DNA from: Bifidobacterium minimum
GTDB taxonomy: Bacteria; Actinomycetota; Actinomycetes; Actinomycetales; Bifidobacteriaceae
Direction of reading: 5' to 3'
NCBI RefSeq assembly: GCF_000741645.1
Contig: NZ_JGZD01000009.1
Coordinates: forward strand, 496,001 to 560,000
Length of the DNA: 64,000 bases
The notes under the pieces were generated by a model that was given only the letters and a program-made list of their open reading frames with translations, made no database searches and was not told the DNA's origin. Below are positions 37,062-45,763 of this stretch, piece after piece; position 1 is the stretch's first letter, and each line of letters opens with the position of its first letter. The position numbers and the translations under genes were made by a program.

Positions 37062-37840
37062 GCCGCGAGGATGACGTTCCGTCCGCCATGTCGTCGCCGC
37101 ATGTCCGGACGTCGGGGGAGGCCCCTTCGGCCGTCACGGCGTCCGCCACGCCGATGATGCCGATGATCGAGGGCGGAAGACGGATGTCGGAGCTGTCCAT
37201 CGAGGCGGATGACGGCCATGGCCGCCGGCGGCGCTCGGTGCGCGGGCATTGGCATGACCGCCTGCGCATAGGGATCATGGGCGGCACGTTCGATCCCATC
37301 CACAACGGGCATCTCGTCGCCGCCTCCGAGGTGGCGTGGGTCTACGACCTCGACGAGGTCATATTCGTGCCGACGGGGCGTCCCGTGTTCAAGCTCGACA
37401 AGAAGGTGACCAACGCGGAGGACCGCTACCTCATGACGGTTATCGCCACCGCGTCGAATCCGAAGTTCACCGTGTCCCGGGTCGACATCGACCGTCCGGG
37501 GGTCACGTACACCATCGACACCCTGCGCGACATCCACGCCCAGTACCCGGACGCCGACCTGTTCTTCATCACGGGCGCCGACGCCGTGGCCGAGATCGCA
37601 CGGTGGAAGGACGCCGCGTCGATGTGGGAGCTGGCTCATTTCGTCGCGGTGACGAGGCCCGGTTATTCCAGCCCCGAAGGCTCCGTTCTCCCCGCCGGAC
37701 GCGTGGATGTTCTGGAGATTCCCGCGTTGGCGATCTCGTCGACCGACGTGAGGCGCCGCGCCGAGCATGACGAGCCGGTGTGGTATCTCGTTCCGGACGG
37801 CGTCGTCCAGTACATCGCGAAGCACGGGCTGTATCGGTGA
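37058..37840 (+). CDS. nadD: Nicotinate-nucleotide adenylyltransferase
   Basis: Adenylates nicotinate mononucleotide in NAD synthesis. The catalytic domain starts at about residue 69 with [20 protein letters not shown] (HxGH) and ends with ISSTDVRRR (ISSTxxR), giving a normal ~190-residue core. An N-terminal ~65-residue polar extension precedes it if the overlapping GTG at 37058 is used; later starts (ATG 37088 or 37184) would shorten it. rsfS, its usual neighbour in actinobacteria, lies 2.8 kb downstream, beyond prs and glmU. Confidence 0.94.
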   Translation: MSREDDVPSAMSSPHVRTSGEAPSAVTASATPMMPMIEGGRRMSELSIEADDGHGRRRRSVRGHWHDRLRIGIMGGTFDPIHNGHLVAASEVAWVYDLDEVIFVPTGRPVFKLDKKVTNAEDRYLMTVIATASNPKFTVSRVDIDRPGVTYTIDTLRDIHAQYPDADLFFITGADAVAEIARWKDAASMWELAHFVAVTRPGYSSPEGSVLPAGRVDVLEIPALAISSTDVRRRAEHDEPVWYLVPDGVVQYIAKHGLYR

Positions 37841-38029
37841 CGTTGTCTTCCGAACCCGGGCGGCCGGATCCCGTATGGTCTGCAGCCCGCGCGTCGTGAC
37901 CATGGCGGGCGATGGCGGGCGATTGTCGAGAACCCGGCCCGTGGCGGTGTGTGTGGTCGGCGTCGTGTCGGTCTGTTCGGATGACTAGGATGAGTCAGGT
38001 CAGCGTCAAGACCAGTGTATGGAGAAACG

Positions 38030-39049
38030 GTGAGCGCAATCCTCGAGGGAAAGCCTGATAAGAATCTCATACTCGTTACGGGGAGGGCCCATCCCCGATT
38101 GGCGAGGAACGTCGCGGAGCAGATGGGGATCGACATACTCGAGACGACCGCCTACGACTTCGCCAACGGCGAGATGTACGTGCGGTACACCGAGTCGGTT
38201 CGTGGCGCCGACGTCTTCGTCCTCCAGAGCCATTGCGCGCCGGTGAACAAATCGATTATGGAACAGCTGATCATGATCGATGCGCTCAAAAGGGCCTCCG
38301 CGCGGTCGATCACCGCCGTGTGCCCCCTACTGGGATATTCGCGCCAGGACAAGAAGCATCGGGGACGCGAGCCCATCTCGTGCCGTCTGGTCTTCGATCT
38401 GCTCAAGACGGCGGGAGCCGACCGCATCATGAGCGTCGATCTGCATGCCGCGCAGTCGCAGGGCTTCTTCGACGGGCCCGTCGACCATCTCATCGCCATG
38501 CCCGTTCTGGTCGACTACATCCGGGACCGCTTCGCCAACCAGCTCGACAACGTCAGCGTCGTGTCCCCAGACGCGGGCCGCATCCGCGTCGCCGAGCAGT
38601 GGGCCCAGAGGCTTGGTGGCGGACCGTTGGCGTTCATCCACAAGACCCGCGACATCACGCGCCCGAACGTCGCGGTCGCCAATCGGGTCGTCGGTGATGT
38701 GAGCGGGCGCGACTGCGTGCTCGTGGACGATCTCATCGACACGGCCGGAACCATAGCCGGGGCGTGCACGGTGCTCCGCGAGGCCGGAGCCAAATCGGTG
38801 ACCGTGGTGGCGACGCATGGCGTGCTGTCCGGTCCGGCGGTCGATCGTCTGAGGAATTCGGGCGCCCGCGAGGTCGTCCTCACGGACACCGTTCCCATCG
38901 GTGACGACAAGCGGTGGGACGGCCTGACCGTCCTGTCGATAGCGCCTCTTCTTGCCAGTGCGATCAAGGCCGTTTTCGAGGACGGTTCGGTCGCGGAGCT
39001 GTTCGACACGTATCCCGAGCATCACGGGCAGGGCTTCCTGTTCGCATAG
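38030..39049 (+). CDS. prs: Ribose-phosphate pyrophosphokinase
   Basis: Makes PRPP from ribose 5-phosphate and ATP, feeding nucleotides, histidine, tryptophan and NAD. 339 residues from GTG 38030, with GGAG 8 nt upstream. Class I motifs: GRAHPRLARNVAEQMG, GYSRQDKKHRGREPIS (ATP/flexible loop), SVDLHAAQSQGFF, and the PRPP loop CVLVDDLIDTAGT. A TAGGAT hexamer at 37986-37991 may be its -10 box. Confidence 0.95.
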   Translation: MSAILEGKPDKNLILVTGRAHPRLARNVAEQMGIDILETTAYDFANGEMYVRYTESVRGADVFVLQSHCAPVNKSIMEQLIMIDALKRASARSITAVCPLLGYSRQDKKHRGREPISCRLVFDLLKTAGADRIMSVDLHAAQSQGFFDGPVDHLIAMPVLVDYIRDRFANQLDNVSVVSPDAGRIRVAEQWAQRLGGGPLAFIHKTRDITRPNVAVANRVVGDVSGRDCVLVDDLIDTAGTIAGACTVLREAGAKSVTVVATHGVLSGPAVDRLRNSGAREVVLTDTVPIGDDKRWDGLTVLSIAPLLASAIKAVFEDGSVAELFDTYPEHHGQGFLFA

Positions 39050-39105
39050 TCCGGCGTCCCCGTGTCATGCTCATGACGTCCGGACGTATGGCATAATGAA
39101 CATTT

Positions 39106-39123
39106 GGCGGGATTCGTCCCGCC
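39106..39123 (+). other. GC-rich UUCG hairpin just upstream of tRNA-Gln
   Basis: GGCGGGA (39106-39112), TTCG, TCCCGCC (39117-39123): a 7-bp perfect stem ending 2 nt before the tRNA. A CATAAT hexamer at 39092-39097 would start transcription at about the base of this hairpin. It has no U-tract, so it could be a prs terminator remnant or a structured 5' leader for tRNA processing. Confidence 0.5.
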
Positions 39124-39125
39124 GG

Positions 39126-39196
39126 TCCCCCATGGTGTAATGGCAGCACACGGGTCTTTGGAACCCTTTGTCTTGGTTCGAATCCAGGTGGGGGAA
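39126..39196 (+). tRNA. tRNA-Gln (anticodon TTG)
   Basis: Acceptor arms TCCCCCA (39126-39132) and TGGGGGA (39189-39195) pair perfectly, with discriminator A at 39196. The anticodon loop CTTTGGA gives TTG, and the T-arm carries GGTTCGAATCC. CCA is not encoded. It sits in the prs-glmU gap. Confidence 0.95.
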
Positions 39197-39264
39197 CCCG
39201 ATGGGCGGCTTGGCCGTATGCGTGCGGCCGGGCCGCCCGAATTCGTCGATGGGAGCATGACGGC

Positions 39265-40647
39265 ATGGCTTTGGCAGCGGCAATTATCCTCGCGGCAGGT
39301 GAGGGGACGCGTATGCGGTCCTCCCTTCCCAAGGTCCTCCACCCCTTCGCGGGGTCGACGTTCCTGCATCGGGTGATGCGGTCCGTTCAGGGGCTTGGCC
39401 CGGAGACGACCGCCGTGGTGGTGAGGTACCAGGCGGATGCGGTGGCCGAGGCGGCGAGGTCGTATGACGCCGGCGTCGTCATCGTGCGGCAGGACGAGAT
39501 CCCCGGAACCGGCAGGGCCGTCCAGTGCGCGTTGAGGGAGCTGTCCTCGCGCGGCCCTCTTGAAGGGTCGGTGCTGATCGCGGCGTCGGATATGCCGCTG
39601 CTGGACACCGCGACCCTCCGGTCGCTGGTGGACTATCACGAGTCCAGCCACGATTCCGCCACCGTCCTCACCGCCAATCTGGACGATCCCACGGGCTACG
39701 GGCGCATCATCCGCGAGGCCGACGGGGACGTGCTGCGCATCGTGGAGCAGAGGGACGCCAACAGCAGCGAGCTGGCCGTCCATGAGGTCAACACGTCGGT
39801 GTACGTGTTCGAGGCCGACGTCCTGCGCAAGGCCGTCGCCGGGCTTGATTCCAGCAATGCCCAGGGGGAGTTCTATCTCACGGATGCCGTGGAGGCCGCG
39901 TCGGGATACGGCAGCGTGGGCGCCGTGGCCGCGACTGATCCCCTGGCGGTCGAGGGCGTGAACGACCGCGTGCAGCTCTCCGTGCTGTCCCGCGCCCACA
40001 ACGCGCGCGTGTGCGAGCGCTGGATGCGCGAGGGCGTCACCATCCTCGATCCGGGAACGACGTGGATCGAGGATGACGTCCGTCTCGAGCGCGACGTCAC
40101 GATCCTGCCCGGAAGCTTCCTGCAGGGGGGGACGACGGTCGCGTCGGGCGCCGTGGTCGGCCCCTACACCACGCTGATCGACGCGCAGATCGACGGGGGC
40201 GCCGTCGTGGAGCGTTCGCGGGTCGAGGGCACCCATATCGGTCCCAGGGCCACCATCGGTCCCTGGACGTATCTGCGCCCCGGCAACCACCTGGAGGAGG
40301 GGTCCAAGGCCGGGGCCTTCGTCGAGATGAAGAAGGCCCACATCGGACGGGGTTCCAAGGTGCCGCATCTGAGCTACATCGGCGATGCGGAGCTGGGGGA
40401 GGGCACCAACGTCGGCGGCGGCACGATCACCGCCAACTACGATGGCGTCCACAAGAACCGCACGGCCATCGGATCGGGCGTCCACGTGGGCGCGGGCAAT
40501 CTCTTCGTCGCTCCCGTCGAGGTGGGCGACGGGGTGACCACCGGCGCCGGGTCGGTCATCCGCCATGATGTGCCGGACGACTCGATGGCGTATTCGGAGA
40601 ACACCCAACATGTCGTCGAGGGCTGGAAGCCGGAGTGGGAGCGCTGA
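39265..40647 (+). CDS. glmU: Bifunctional UDP-GlcNAc pyrophosphorylase / GlcN-1-P acetyltransferase
   Basis: Last two steps to UDP-N-acetylglucosamine for cell wall synthesis. 460 residues. The N-terminal uridylyltransferase domain opens with IILAAGEGTRMRSSLPKVLH; the C-terminal left-handed beta-helix begins near 250 (VTILDPGTTWIEDDVRL) and includes VEMKKAHIGRGSKVPHLSYIGDAE, given here as HIGRGSKVPHLSYIGDAE, with the acetyl-transfer histidine and GAGNLFVAPV. Start ATG 39265 follows GGGAG. rsfS follows 3 nt after the stop. Confidence 0.96.
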   Translation: MALAAAIILAAGEGTRMRSSLPKVLHPFAGSTFLHRVMRSVQGLGPETTAVVVRYQADAVAEAARSYDAGVVIVRQDEIPGTGRAVQCALRELSSRGPLEGSVLIAASDMPLLDTATLRSLVDYHESSHDSATVLTANLDDPTGYGRIIREADGDVLRIVEQRDANSSELAVHEVNTSVYVFEADVLRKAVAGLDSSNAQGEFYLTDAVEAASGYGSVGAVAATDPLAVEGVNDRVQLSVLSRAHNARVCERWMREGVTILDPGTTWIEDDVRLERDVTILPGSFLQGGTTVASGAVVGPYTTLIDAQIDGGAVVERSRVEGTHIGPRATIGPWTYLRPGNHLEEGSKAGAFVEMKKAHIGRGSKVPHLSYIGDAELGEGTNVGGGTITANYDGVHKNRTAIGSGVHVGAGNLFVAPVEVGDGVTTGAGSVIRHDVPDDSMAYSENTQHVVEGWKPEWER

Positions 40648-40650
40648 TTC

Positions 40651-41088
40651 ATGACCGCACAGAGGAATTCGATCGAGTCCGCACGCATCGCGGCCCGCGC
40701 GGCCGACAGGATCAAGGCCGATGACATCGCCGCGTTCGACGTGTCCCAGCCGCTGCCCATCACCGACCTCATGCTCGTCGCCACGGGGGAGAGCGAGCGG
40801 CAGGTCATCGCGATAGCCGACGAGATCCAGAAGGACCTGTACCTGCAGGACGGCGGGCGTCAGCCCCTGACCGTGGACGGACGCTCCGAGGGACGATGGA
40901 TCGTGCTGGACTTCGGTGACATCGTCGTCCATGTGATGCACCGCGAGGCGCACGACTTCTATGGCCTCGAACGACTGTGGGGCGATTGCCCGCGCGTCGA
41001 TCTGCAGCTGCCCCCATCGTCCGCGCGGCCGGATTCCGTCGACGAGCGTGTCGCCGTGGAATCGGGCGCGGAGGGCTCTGATGTCTGA
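40651..41088 (+). CDS. rsfS: Ribosomal silencing factor RsfS
   Basis: Binds uL14 on the 50S subunit and blocks subunit joining in stationary phase. 145 residues, with the DUF143/Iojap pattern: ADRIKADDIAAFDVSQPLPI, LMLVATGESERQVIAIADEI and GRWIVLDFGDIVVHVMHREA. The last ~30 residues are variable. Starts 3 nt after glmU and overlaps the next gene by 8 nt. The grouping with a histidine phosphatase is conserved in actinobacteria. Confidence 0.95.
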   Translation: MTAQRNSIESARIAARAADRIKADDIAAFDVSQPLPITDLMLVATGESERQVIAIADEIQKDLYLQDGGRQPLTVDGRSEGRWIVLDFGDIVVHVMHREAHDFYGLERLWGDCPRVDLQLPPSSARPDSVDERVAVESGAEGSDV

Positions 41089-41842
41089 GGGGTCCGTCGT
41101 GGAGGATGCGTCGCGGGACGTGCCCGTGGAGGGCTCCTTGGTGGCTCCCGTGCGGTCGCTTATCCTCGTCAGGCACGGTCGAACATCCTATAACGCGGGC
41201 AATCGCCTTCAGGGGCAGATCGACATCCCCCTTGACGAGGTCGGGCGCTGGCAGGCCGGCAGAACCGCCGAGGCCCTGGATCGCCTATACGTGGAGGGGC
41301 ATGATGTACGTCCGCCGGTCGTCGTCTCGTCGGATCTGGGACGCGCGCTGAGCACCGCCCACGCCTTCGCCGATGTCGTGGGCGTGGACGTGCATCCCGA
41401 CCCCCGTGTGCGGGAGCGTGATTTCGGGGAGTGGGAAGGAATCCCCGTCGACGAGCTGAGGCGCGACTTCCCCGAGGACTACCGGCTGTGGACGCAGTTC
41501 AGAGGCGGCGAGATGCGCCACGGGGCCGAGCCGAAGACGCATGTGGGGCTTCGCGGCGTCGAGGCGCTGAGGGACGCGTCGCGGGACATGGCGGGGGATC
41601 GTGATCGGGACCTTATTGTGTTCTCGCACGGGGCGTGGATCGCGCAGACGGTGCAGACGCTTCTGGGGATCGAGCGGATCGATCCCGGTCTGGGGACGCT
41701 GCCCTCGATTAGGAACGCCCACTGGGCCCGGCTCGTTCCGCTGGTCGTTCCGGACGCGCCGGTTCGGTGGCGTCTCGTCGATTACAATCACGGGCCGGTC
41801 GAGGCCGATTCCGGGTCGTGGGAGGATCCGTTCCGTCGCTGA
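41081..41842 (+). CDS. Histidine phosphatase family protein (phosphoglycerate mutase-like)
   Basis: 253 residues, branch-1 histidine phosphatase. The phosphorylated histidine is in ILVRHGRTSYNAGNRLQG; the second catalytic histidine is in LIVFSHGAWIAQ; RERDFGEWEG is the third family motif. ATG 41081 lies within the end of rsfS. In M. tuberculosis the gene next to rsfS encodes glucosyl-3-phosphoglycerate phosphatase (GpgP), but bifidobacterial substrates are unknown. A paralogue with the same RLQGQIDIPLD segment is at 56844. Confidence 0.9.
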   Translation: MSEGSVVEDASRDVPVEGSLVAPVRSLILVRHGRTSYNAGNRLQGQIDIPLDEVGRWQAGRTAEALDRLYVEGHDVRPPVVVSSDLGRALSTAHAFADVVGVDVHPDPRVRERDFGEWEGIPVDELRRDFPEDYRLWTQFRGGEMRHGAEPKTHVGLRGVEALRDASRDMAGDRDRDLIVFSHGAWIAQTVQTLLGIERIDPGLGTLPSIRNAHWARLVPLVVPDAPVRWRLVDYNHGPVEADSGSWEDPFRR

Positions 41843-42150
41843 TGCGGGCATGATGCCGAGCCGGGATCGCGCGTGGACCCGTCGCATGATGGGCGGACGC
41901 TGGCGGACCCCGGTCGGTTATGCCTGACGCATAAAAAGCTAATTCCATTCGCTATTATAGAAGTCATCGCGTTGTGGCGGCTGTGACGGATACGACACAG
42001 ATGATCGCAACGTGGCGTGACGGCTGATTGACGTGGTGCATCGTCCATCGCCGGGATCTGCATCAGTGCACCGAACGCGGAGGAGGATTGCCCCCTCCGA
42101 CGTGGCATAACCGATGTGAACCGATGTGATACGACCCACGGGAGGACATG
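41843..42150. other. Intergenic gap before the small charged protein
   Basis: 308 bp without a gene. It contains a perfect palindrome TTATGC-CTGAC-GCATAA at 41918-41934 followed by an AT-rich stretch and a TATTAT hexamer at 41953-41958, plausibly an operator and -10 box for the downstream small gene. Nothing else was recognised. Confidence 0.5.
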
Positions 42151-42351
42151 ATGGGAATTCTTGACGATGCGAAGGATCTCGCCGACAGCGCCGGAAGGCA
42201 TATCAGCGAGAAGGCGAAGGACCTCAGGGAACAGGCGTCGGATGCGCTGGATGGAGCCAAGGCCGACGCCAAGGTCGCGAAGGCCGAAGCGGAGCGTGAC
42301 AGCACCGAGGCCAAGAACGAGGCCAGGAAGGCCATGCGGGACGCCGGCTGA
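42151..42351 (+). CDS. Small charged helical protein (CsbD/LEA-like)
   Basis: 66 residues, all Ala, Lys, Glu, Asp and Arg in heptad-like pattern (MGILDDAKDLADSAGRHISE, then KAKDLREQASDALDGAKADA). No cysteine and no membrane segment. It resembles small stress proteins of the CsbD or late-embryogenesis type, but no specific family signature is certain. ATG 42151 has GGAGG 5 nt upstream (the ATG at 42148 is too close). It is monocistronic, followed by a strong terminator. Confidence 0.75.
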   Translation: MGILDDAKDLADSAGRHISEKAKDLREQASDALDGAKADAKVAKAEAERDSTEAKNEARKAMRDAG

Positions 42352-42417
42352 CACGATGCCGGAAGATCGTTGATCGACGACGGTCCATCAGGGACGACGG
42401 TCTATCTCGCATATGGA

Positions 42418-42450
42418 GGGACGGGATCCGCATCGGGCCCCGTCCCTTTT
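42418..42450 (+). terminator. Rho-independent terminator after the small charged protein
   Basis: GGGACGGG (42418-42425), 13-nt loop, CCCGTCCC (42439-42446), TTTT. Confidence 0.8.
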
Positions 42451-42730
42451 CCATGCGGCAATTCCATGGCGATGCTCAAGGGTCGTTCCGTGGCATGGCC
42501 TGCGGTATGACCATTTCGGGGCAGGGTGTTCCATGGTCATCGGGCGGTGGGTCGTTCTGCGGCGTGGCCGTTCGGAGGCACGGCCATTTCGCGGTGTTAG
42601 TCTGAGGGCTAGCGGGGCATATGGATGAATGACTCCGCGCGGACGTCGATCCGCAGAGACGTCGATCCGCAGAGGATGCGGGGCGGTGGATGCCGTCGCG
42701 TATGGACTTCGCAGGAAGGCGTGGAGAGCA
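42451..42730. repeat. Gap before the GH13 gene with a 16-bp tandem repeat
   Basis: No gene. GACGTCGATCCGCAGA is duplicated head to tail at 42642-42657 and 42658-42673. The rest shows diverged GTTCC-ATGG-TC-rich direct repeats (42460-42560). No clear promoter was seen. Confidence 0.6.
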
Positions 42731-44281
42731 ATGCAGGATTCCGTAATGAAAAACCCATCGGCTGGCGATGACGGAGGTGCCGACTATGACGGAGGTGCCA
42801 ACGACGGCAGAGGTGCCGACGACGACGGAGGCATGAAGGCTGCCGCGAATACGATGCCCCGGTCAGCTGCGTCGTCTCCCGCTGCGTCGTCCCCGGCCGT
42901 GTCATCCTCTGTTGTGTCGTCACATGCCCCGATGCTTCCCGCTGCGTCGTCCCGCACGATATGGTGGCATGTGTATCCTCTGGGCTTCACCGGCGCGCCC
43001 ATCAGATCCGATGACATCGCCGGGCGCCGAACCGTCCACCGGCTGACGCGGATCATCGACTGGCTGGATTATCTGCGCGATCTGGGATGCGACGGCCTTC
43101 TTCTGGGGCCGATCTTCCAATCGGCGACGCACGGATACGATACGGTCGACTACTATTCGATCGATTCCCGGCTGGGGGATGAGGATGATTTCCGCGCTCT
43201 GGCCCGGGCCTGCCATGCGAAGGGGGTCGCGCTGATGCTCGACGGCGTGTTCAACCACGTCGGCATCGACAATCCCCTGTTCCGCAAGGAGCTTTCGGAT
43301 GTTCGCGCGGGCGCCGGCTCCGATGGCGCGGATGCGATCGGCGGGCGGCTGTTCTCTATCGTTGCGAAGCCCGACGGCACTGTCGACTATCCCGTTTTCG
43401 AAGGGCATGGGGATCTTCCCGAAATCAACCATGACGGCGCCGCGGCGGCCGATCTCGTCGGTGACGTCATGGACTACTGGATGGACCGGGGGGCGGACGC
43501 GTGGAGACTCGACGCCGCGTATGCCGTTCCCGCCGGCTTCTGGAGGCGGGTCCTCCCCGGCGTGCGTGCGCGGCATCATGACGCCTGGTTCCTCGGTGAG
43601 GTGATCCACGGCGATTATCCGACGGTGGTGCAGGAGTCGGGCATGGACTCCGTCACCCAGTACGAGCTGTGGAAGGCCGTGTGGAGCTCCCTGCAGTCGG
43701 GGAACTTCTATGAGCTGGACTGGTGCCTGAAACGGCACAACGGGTTCCTTGACCATTTCATCCCGCAGACGTTCATCAGCAACCATGACGTCACCCGCAT
43801 CGCGAGCACCGTGGGATTCGGGTCCGCGCGTCTTGCGGCGGTGATCCTTTTCACCGTGGGTGGCGTCCCCAGCGTCTACTACGGGGACGAGATCGCCATG
43901 ACGGGGATCAAGGAGGATCGTCTGGGCGGCGATGACGCCGTGCGGCCCGAGTTCCCGGAGCGTCCTGAGGATATGGCGATGGGTCGGGAGGCCGAGTCCA
44001 TGCGTGACCTGTACCGCGCGCTGATCCGCATGCGCAGGGACCGACCGTGGCTGTCCTCCGCTCGCACCGTTCCTGTCGAGGTCGACAACAGGCGCTATGT
44101 CTATGACGTCGTCGGCTCAGCTGATTCCGATGCCGGTGACGACGGCAGGAATCCGGGGTATGCCGGGGACGGAGGACGCGCCGGAGGAGAGAACGGCGAG
44201 TCCCTGCGCGTCACCCTCGCTCTTGACCCCGAACCCACGGCGACCATTCGCGATGCGAAGGGCGTGGTACTGTCCCTGTGA
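42731..44281 (+). CDS. Alpha-amylase family glycoside hydrolase (GH13)
   Basis: 516 residues from ATG 42731 (GGAAGG and GGAG upstream). After ~75 low-complexity residues (acidic/Gly then Ser/Ala/Val repeats) the barrel begins with IWWHVYPLGFTGAP. Conserved regions: MLDGVFNHVG, DAWRLDAAY (nucleophile Asp), FLGEVIHGD (acid/base Glu) and FISNHDVTR (transition-state Asp), so the triad is complete. No signal peptide, so intracellular. The short size and region order suit maltodextrin- or cyclodextrin-type hydrolases, but the subfamily is not settled. Near the end, a Gly/Asp insert interrupts the C-terminal beta domain. Confidence 0.88.
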   Translation: MQDSVMKNPSAGDDGGADYDGGANDGRGADDDGGMKAAANTMPRSAASSPAASSPAVSSSVVSSHAPMLPAASSRTIWWHVYPLGFTGAPIRSDDIAGRRTVHRLTRIIDWLDYLRDLGCDGLLLGPIFQSATHGYDTVDYYSIDSRLGDEDDFRALARACHAKGVALMLDGVFNHVGIDNPLFRKELSDVRAGAGSDGADAIGGRLFSIVAKPDGTVDYPVFEGHGDLPEINHDGAAAADLVGDVMDYWMDRGADAWRLDAAYAVPAGFWRRVLPGVRARHHDAWFLGEVIHGDYPTVVQESGMDSVTQYELWKAVWSSLQSGNFYELDWCLKRHNGFLDHFIPQTFISNHDVTRIASTVGFGSARLAAVILFTVGGVPSVYYGDEIAMTGIKEDRLGGDDAVRPEFPERPEDMAMGREAESMRDLYRALIRMRRDRPWLSSARTVPVEVDNRRYVYDVVGSADSDAGDDGRNPGYAGDGGRAGGENGESLRVTLALDPEPTATIRDAKGVVLSL

Positions 44282-44304
44282 CTCCCGCGCCATCCGACTC
44301 CTGA

Positions 44305-44336
44305 AGGGAATCAGACGAAAAGGGAATCAGGCGAAG
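44305..44336 (+). repeat. 16-bp imperfect tandem repeat at the aldo/keto reductase stop
   Basis: AGGGAATCAGACGAAA (44305-44320) and AGGGAATCAGGCGAAG (44321-44336), two differences. The second copy includes the reverse-strand stop codon at 44327-44329. Confidence 0.7.
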
Positions 44337-45025
44337 GGTGCGGAGACCTTGGTGAGCGTGGCCATATCCTCCGCACCGAGAGTCAGCGAGACGGATTCCA
44401 TCAGGGCGGGCAGCTGATCGACCGTGCGCGCCGAGGCGATGGGGGCGCTGACCGACGGACGCTGCCTCAGCCATGCCAGTGCGACGGTGGCCGGCTGGAC
44501 GTCATGCTTCGCCGCGATGGCGGAGAGCTGCTTCACGACGGCGAAGCCATCGTCGGTCACGACCTCGGAAAGCATTCCCTCGCGGTCGACGCCCGAAACG
44601 TCCGCCGCGGAATGGTATTTTCCGGTGAGGAAACCGGAGGCCAGTGAGAAATAGGGGAACACCGCCAGCTCTTCCGATTCGGCCAGCGAACCAAGCCCGG
44701 ACTCGACGTCGGCGCGGTGCACCAGATTGTAATGAGGTTCCAGAGCGACGGGAAGGGAAAGGCCTTCGCGACGCGCGATGGCGAACCACTCCTCGATTCG
44801 CTGCGGCGTGTAGTTGGACAGTCCTATCGCCCGCACCAGTCCCTGTCGGACCAGAAGGTCGAATGCGGTGGCGGTCTCCTCCAAGGGAGTCTGCGGATCG
44901 TCGAAATGGGCGTAATACAGGTCGATGGAATCCGTGCCCAGGCGGAGCAGGGACTCGCGTGCGGCCGCGGCTATCGTATCGGCTCCCAGACCATGGTATT
45001 GGGGATGGATATCGTGACGCGGGGC
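44327..45025 (-). pseudogene. Aldo/keto reductase, 5'-truncated
   Basis: The reverse frame is clearly an AKR from HPQYHGLGADTIAAAARESL onward (LYYAHFDDPQTPLEE, RAIGLSNYTPQRIEEW, ALEPHYNLVHR, LASGFLTGKYHSAADVSG, VALAWLRQRP). A whole enzyme has about 100 more residues at the N-terminus, including the NADPH-entry strands and the catalytic Asp, Tyr and Lys. These are absent: upstream of ~45025 the frame reads unrelated Pro/Arg-rich sequence and runs into the PNPOx-like gene. Only the catalytic histidine (YYAH) remains. A deletion that fused the remnant to the neighbouring locus is the simplest explanation. Confidence 0.8.
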
Positions 45026-45101
45026 GACGTCCGGTAGGAGACGGCGCCCCGCGTCGGGGATCAGGACGGTCGGCAGACGGATCGTCCCGGATGAACCGGA
45101 A

Positions 45102-45506
45102 TCAGCCCTTGGCGATGGTGGTTCCGGCCTTCGGACCGGCGGACAGGTCATCGATCTCGGTGATCTCGAGCACGGGGACGACGGCGGGCTTCTTGGTTCC
45201 CTTCTCCTCCGCGACCTTCACCTGGGCGTCGTAGATGTCGTCGTCCTTGTGCAGGACGACGTTTCCGCGGAAACGGTAGCCCTTCTTCTCGGCGAGGTTC
45301 GCATAGGCCACGACCAGCGGGCTGCCGTCCTCGAGATTGCGGTAGTGCTGACCCGCCGTGCGCTCGTGGTAGGCCAGATGGTTGTCGTCGAGGACGAACA
45401 TCGACATCTTCGGCCCGATGTCCAGATCCCCGTCCTTGCTGATGGTGGTGATCCAGGCGAGGTTGTTGGCGATGAAGTCCTTCATCTCCGGTGTGAGAGT
45501 TGCCAT
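45102..45506 (-). CDS. Pyridoxamine 5'-phosphate oxidase family protein
   Basis: 134 residues, short split-barrel flavin-binding type: ATLTPEMKDFIANNLAWITT, GDLDIGPKMSMFVLDDNHL, YHERTAGQHYRNLEDGSPLV and KGYRFRGNVVLH. ATG 45506 has AAAGGA 8 nt upstream on the reverse strand. Proteins of this size bind FMN or F420-like cofactors and are not true PdxH; a general oxidoreductase or cofactor carrier is likely. TAGGCT on the reverse strand (45545-45550) may be its -10 box. Confidence 0.88.
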   Translation of the reverse strand: MATLTPEMKDFIANNLAWITTISKDGDLDIGPKMSMFVLDDNHLAYHERTAGQHYRNLEDGSPLVVAYANLAEKKGYRFRGNVVLHKDDDIYDAQVKVAEEKGTKKPAVVPVLEITEIDDLSAGPKAGTTIAKG

Positions 45507-45763
45507 AATCATGGTCCTTTCCTTTTGTGAGTCAAGTCCCTTCTAGCCTATCGCTGTTGATGGTGGTTGACATGACGATGTGATGTACTTCACGCTCCCA
45601 CGCCTTGGAATACGGGGCCTCAGGACTGGCGTTTGGCCGCTGGCGCAATCCCGCGGACCGCGCGTGTTCGCGATTGGCGCAGAGTATGGTGTGTGGGGCC
45701 CCCCTGCGGGCGTGGCCGGGAACGGAACCGTGGCCATATCGGGTCAAGGAAACGGGAGGCGTG

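Noticed and set aside
39022-40953. 643-residue antisense ORF over glmU
   Set aside because: Created by the high GC third-position bias opposite glmU and tRNA-Gln; no motif and no start signal.
42731-42960. Low-complexity N-terminus of the GH13 protein as a signal peptide
   Set aside because: The Ser/Ala/Val stretch is not preceded by a basic n-region and has no continuous hydrophobic core; an intracellular enzyme is more likely.
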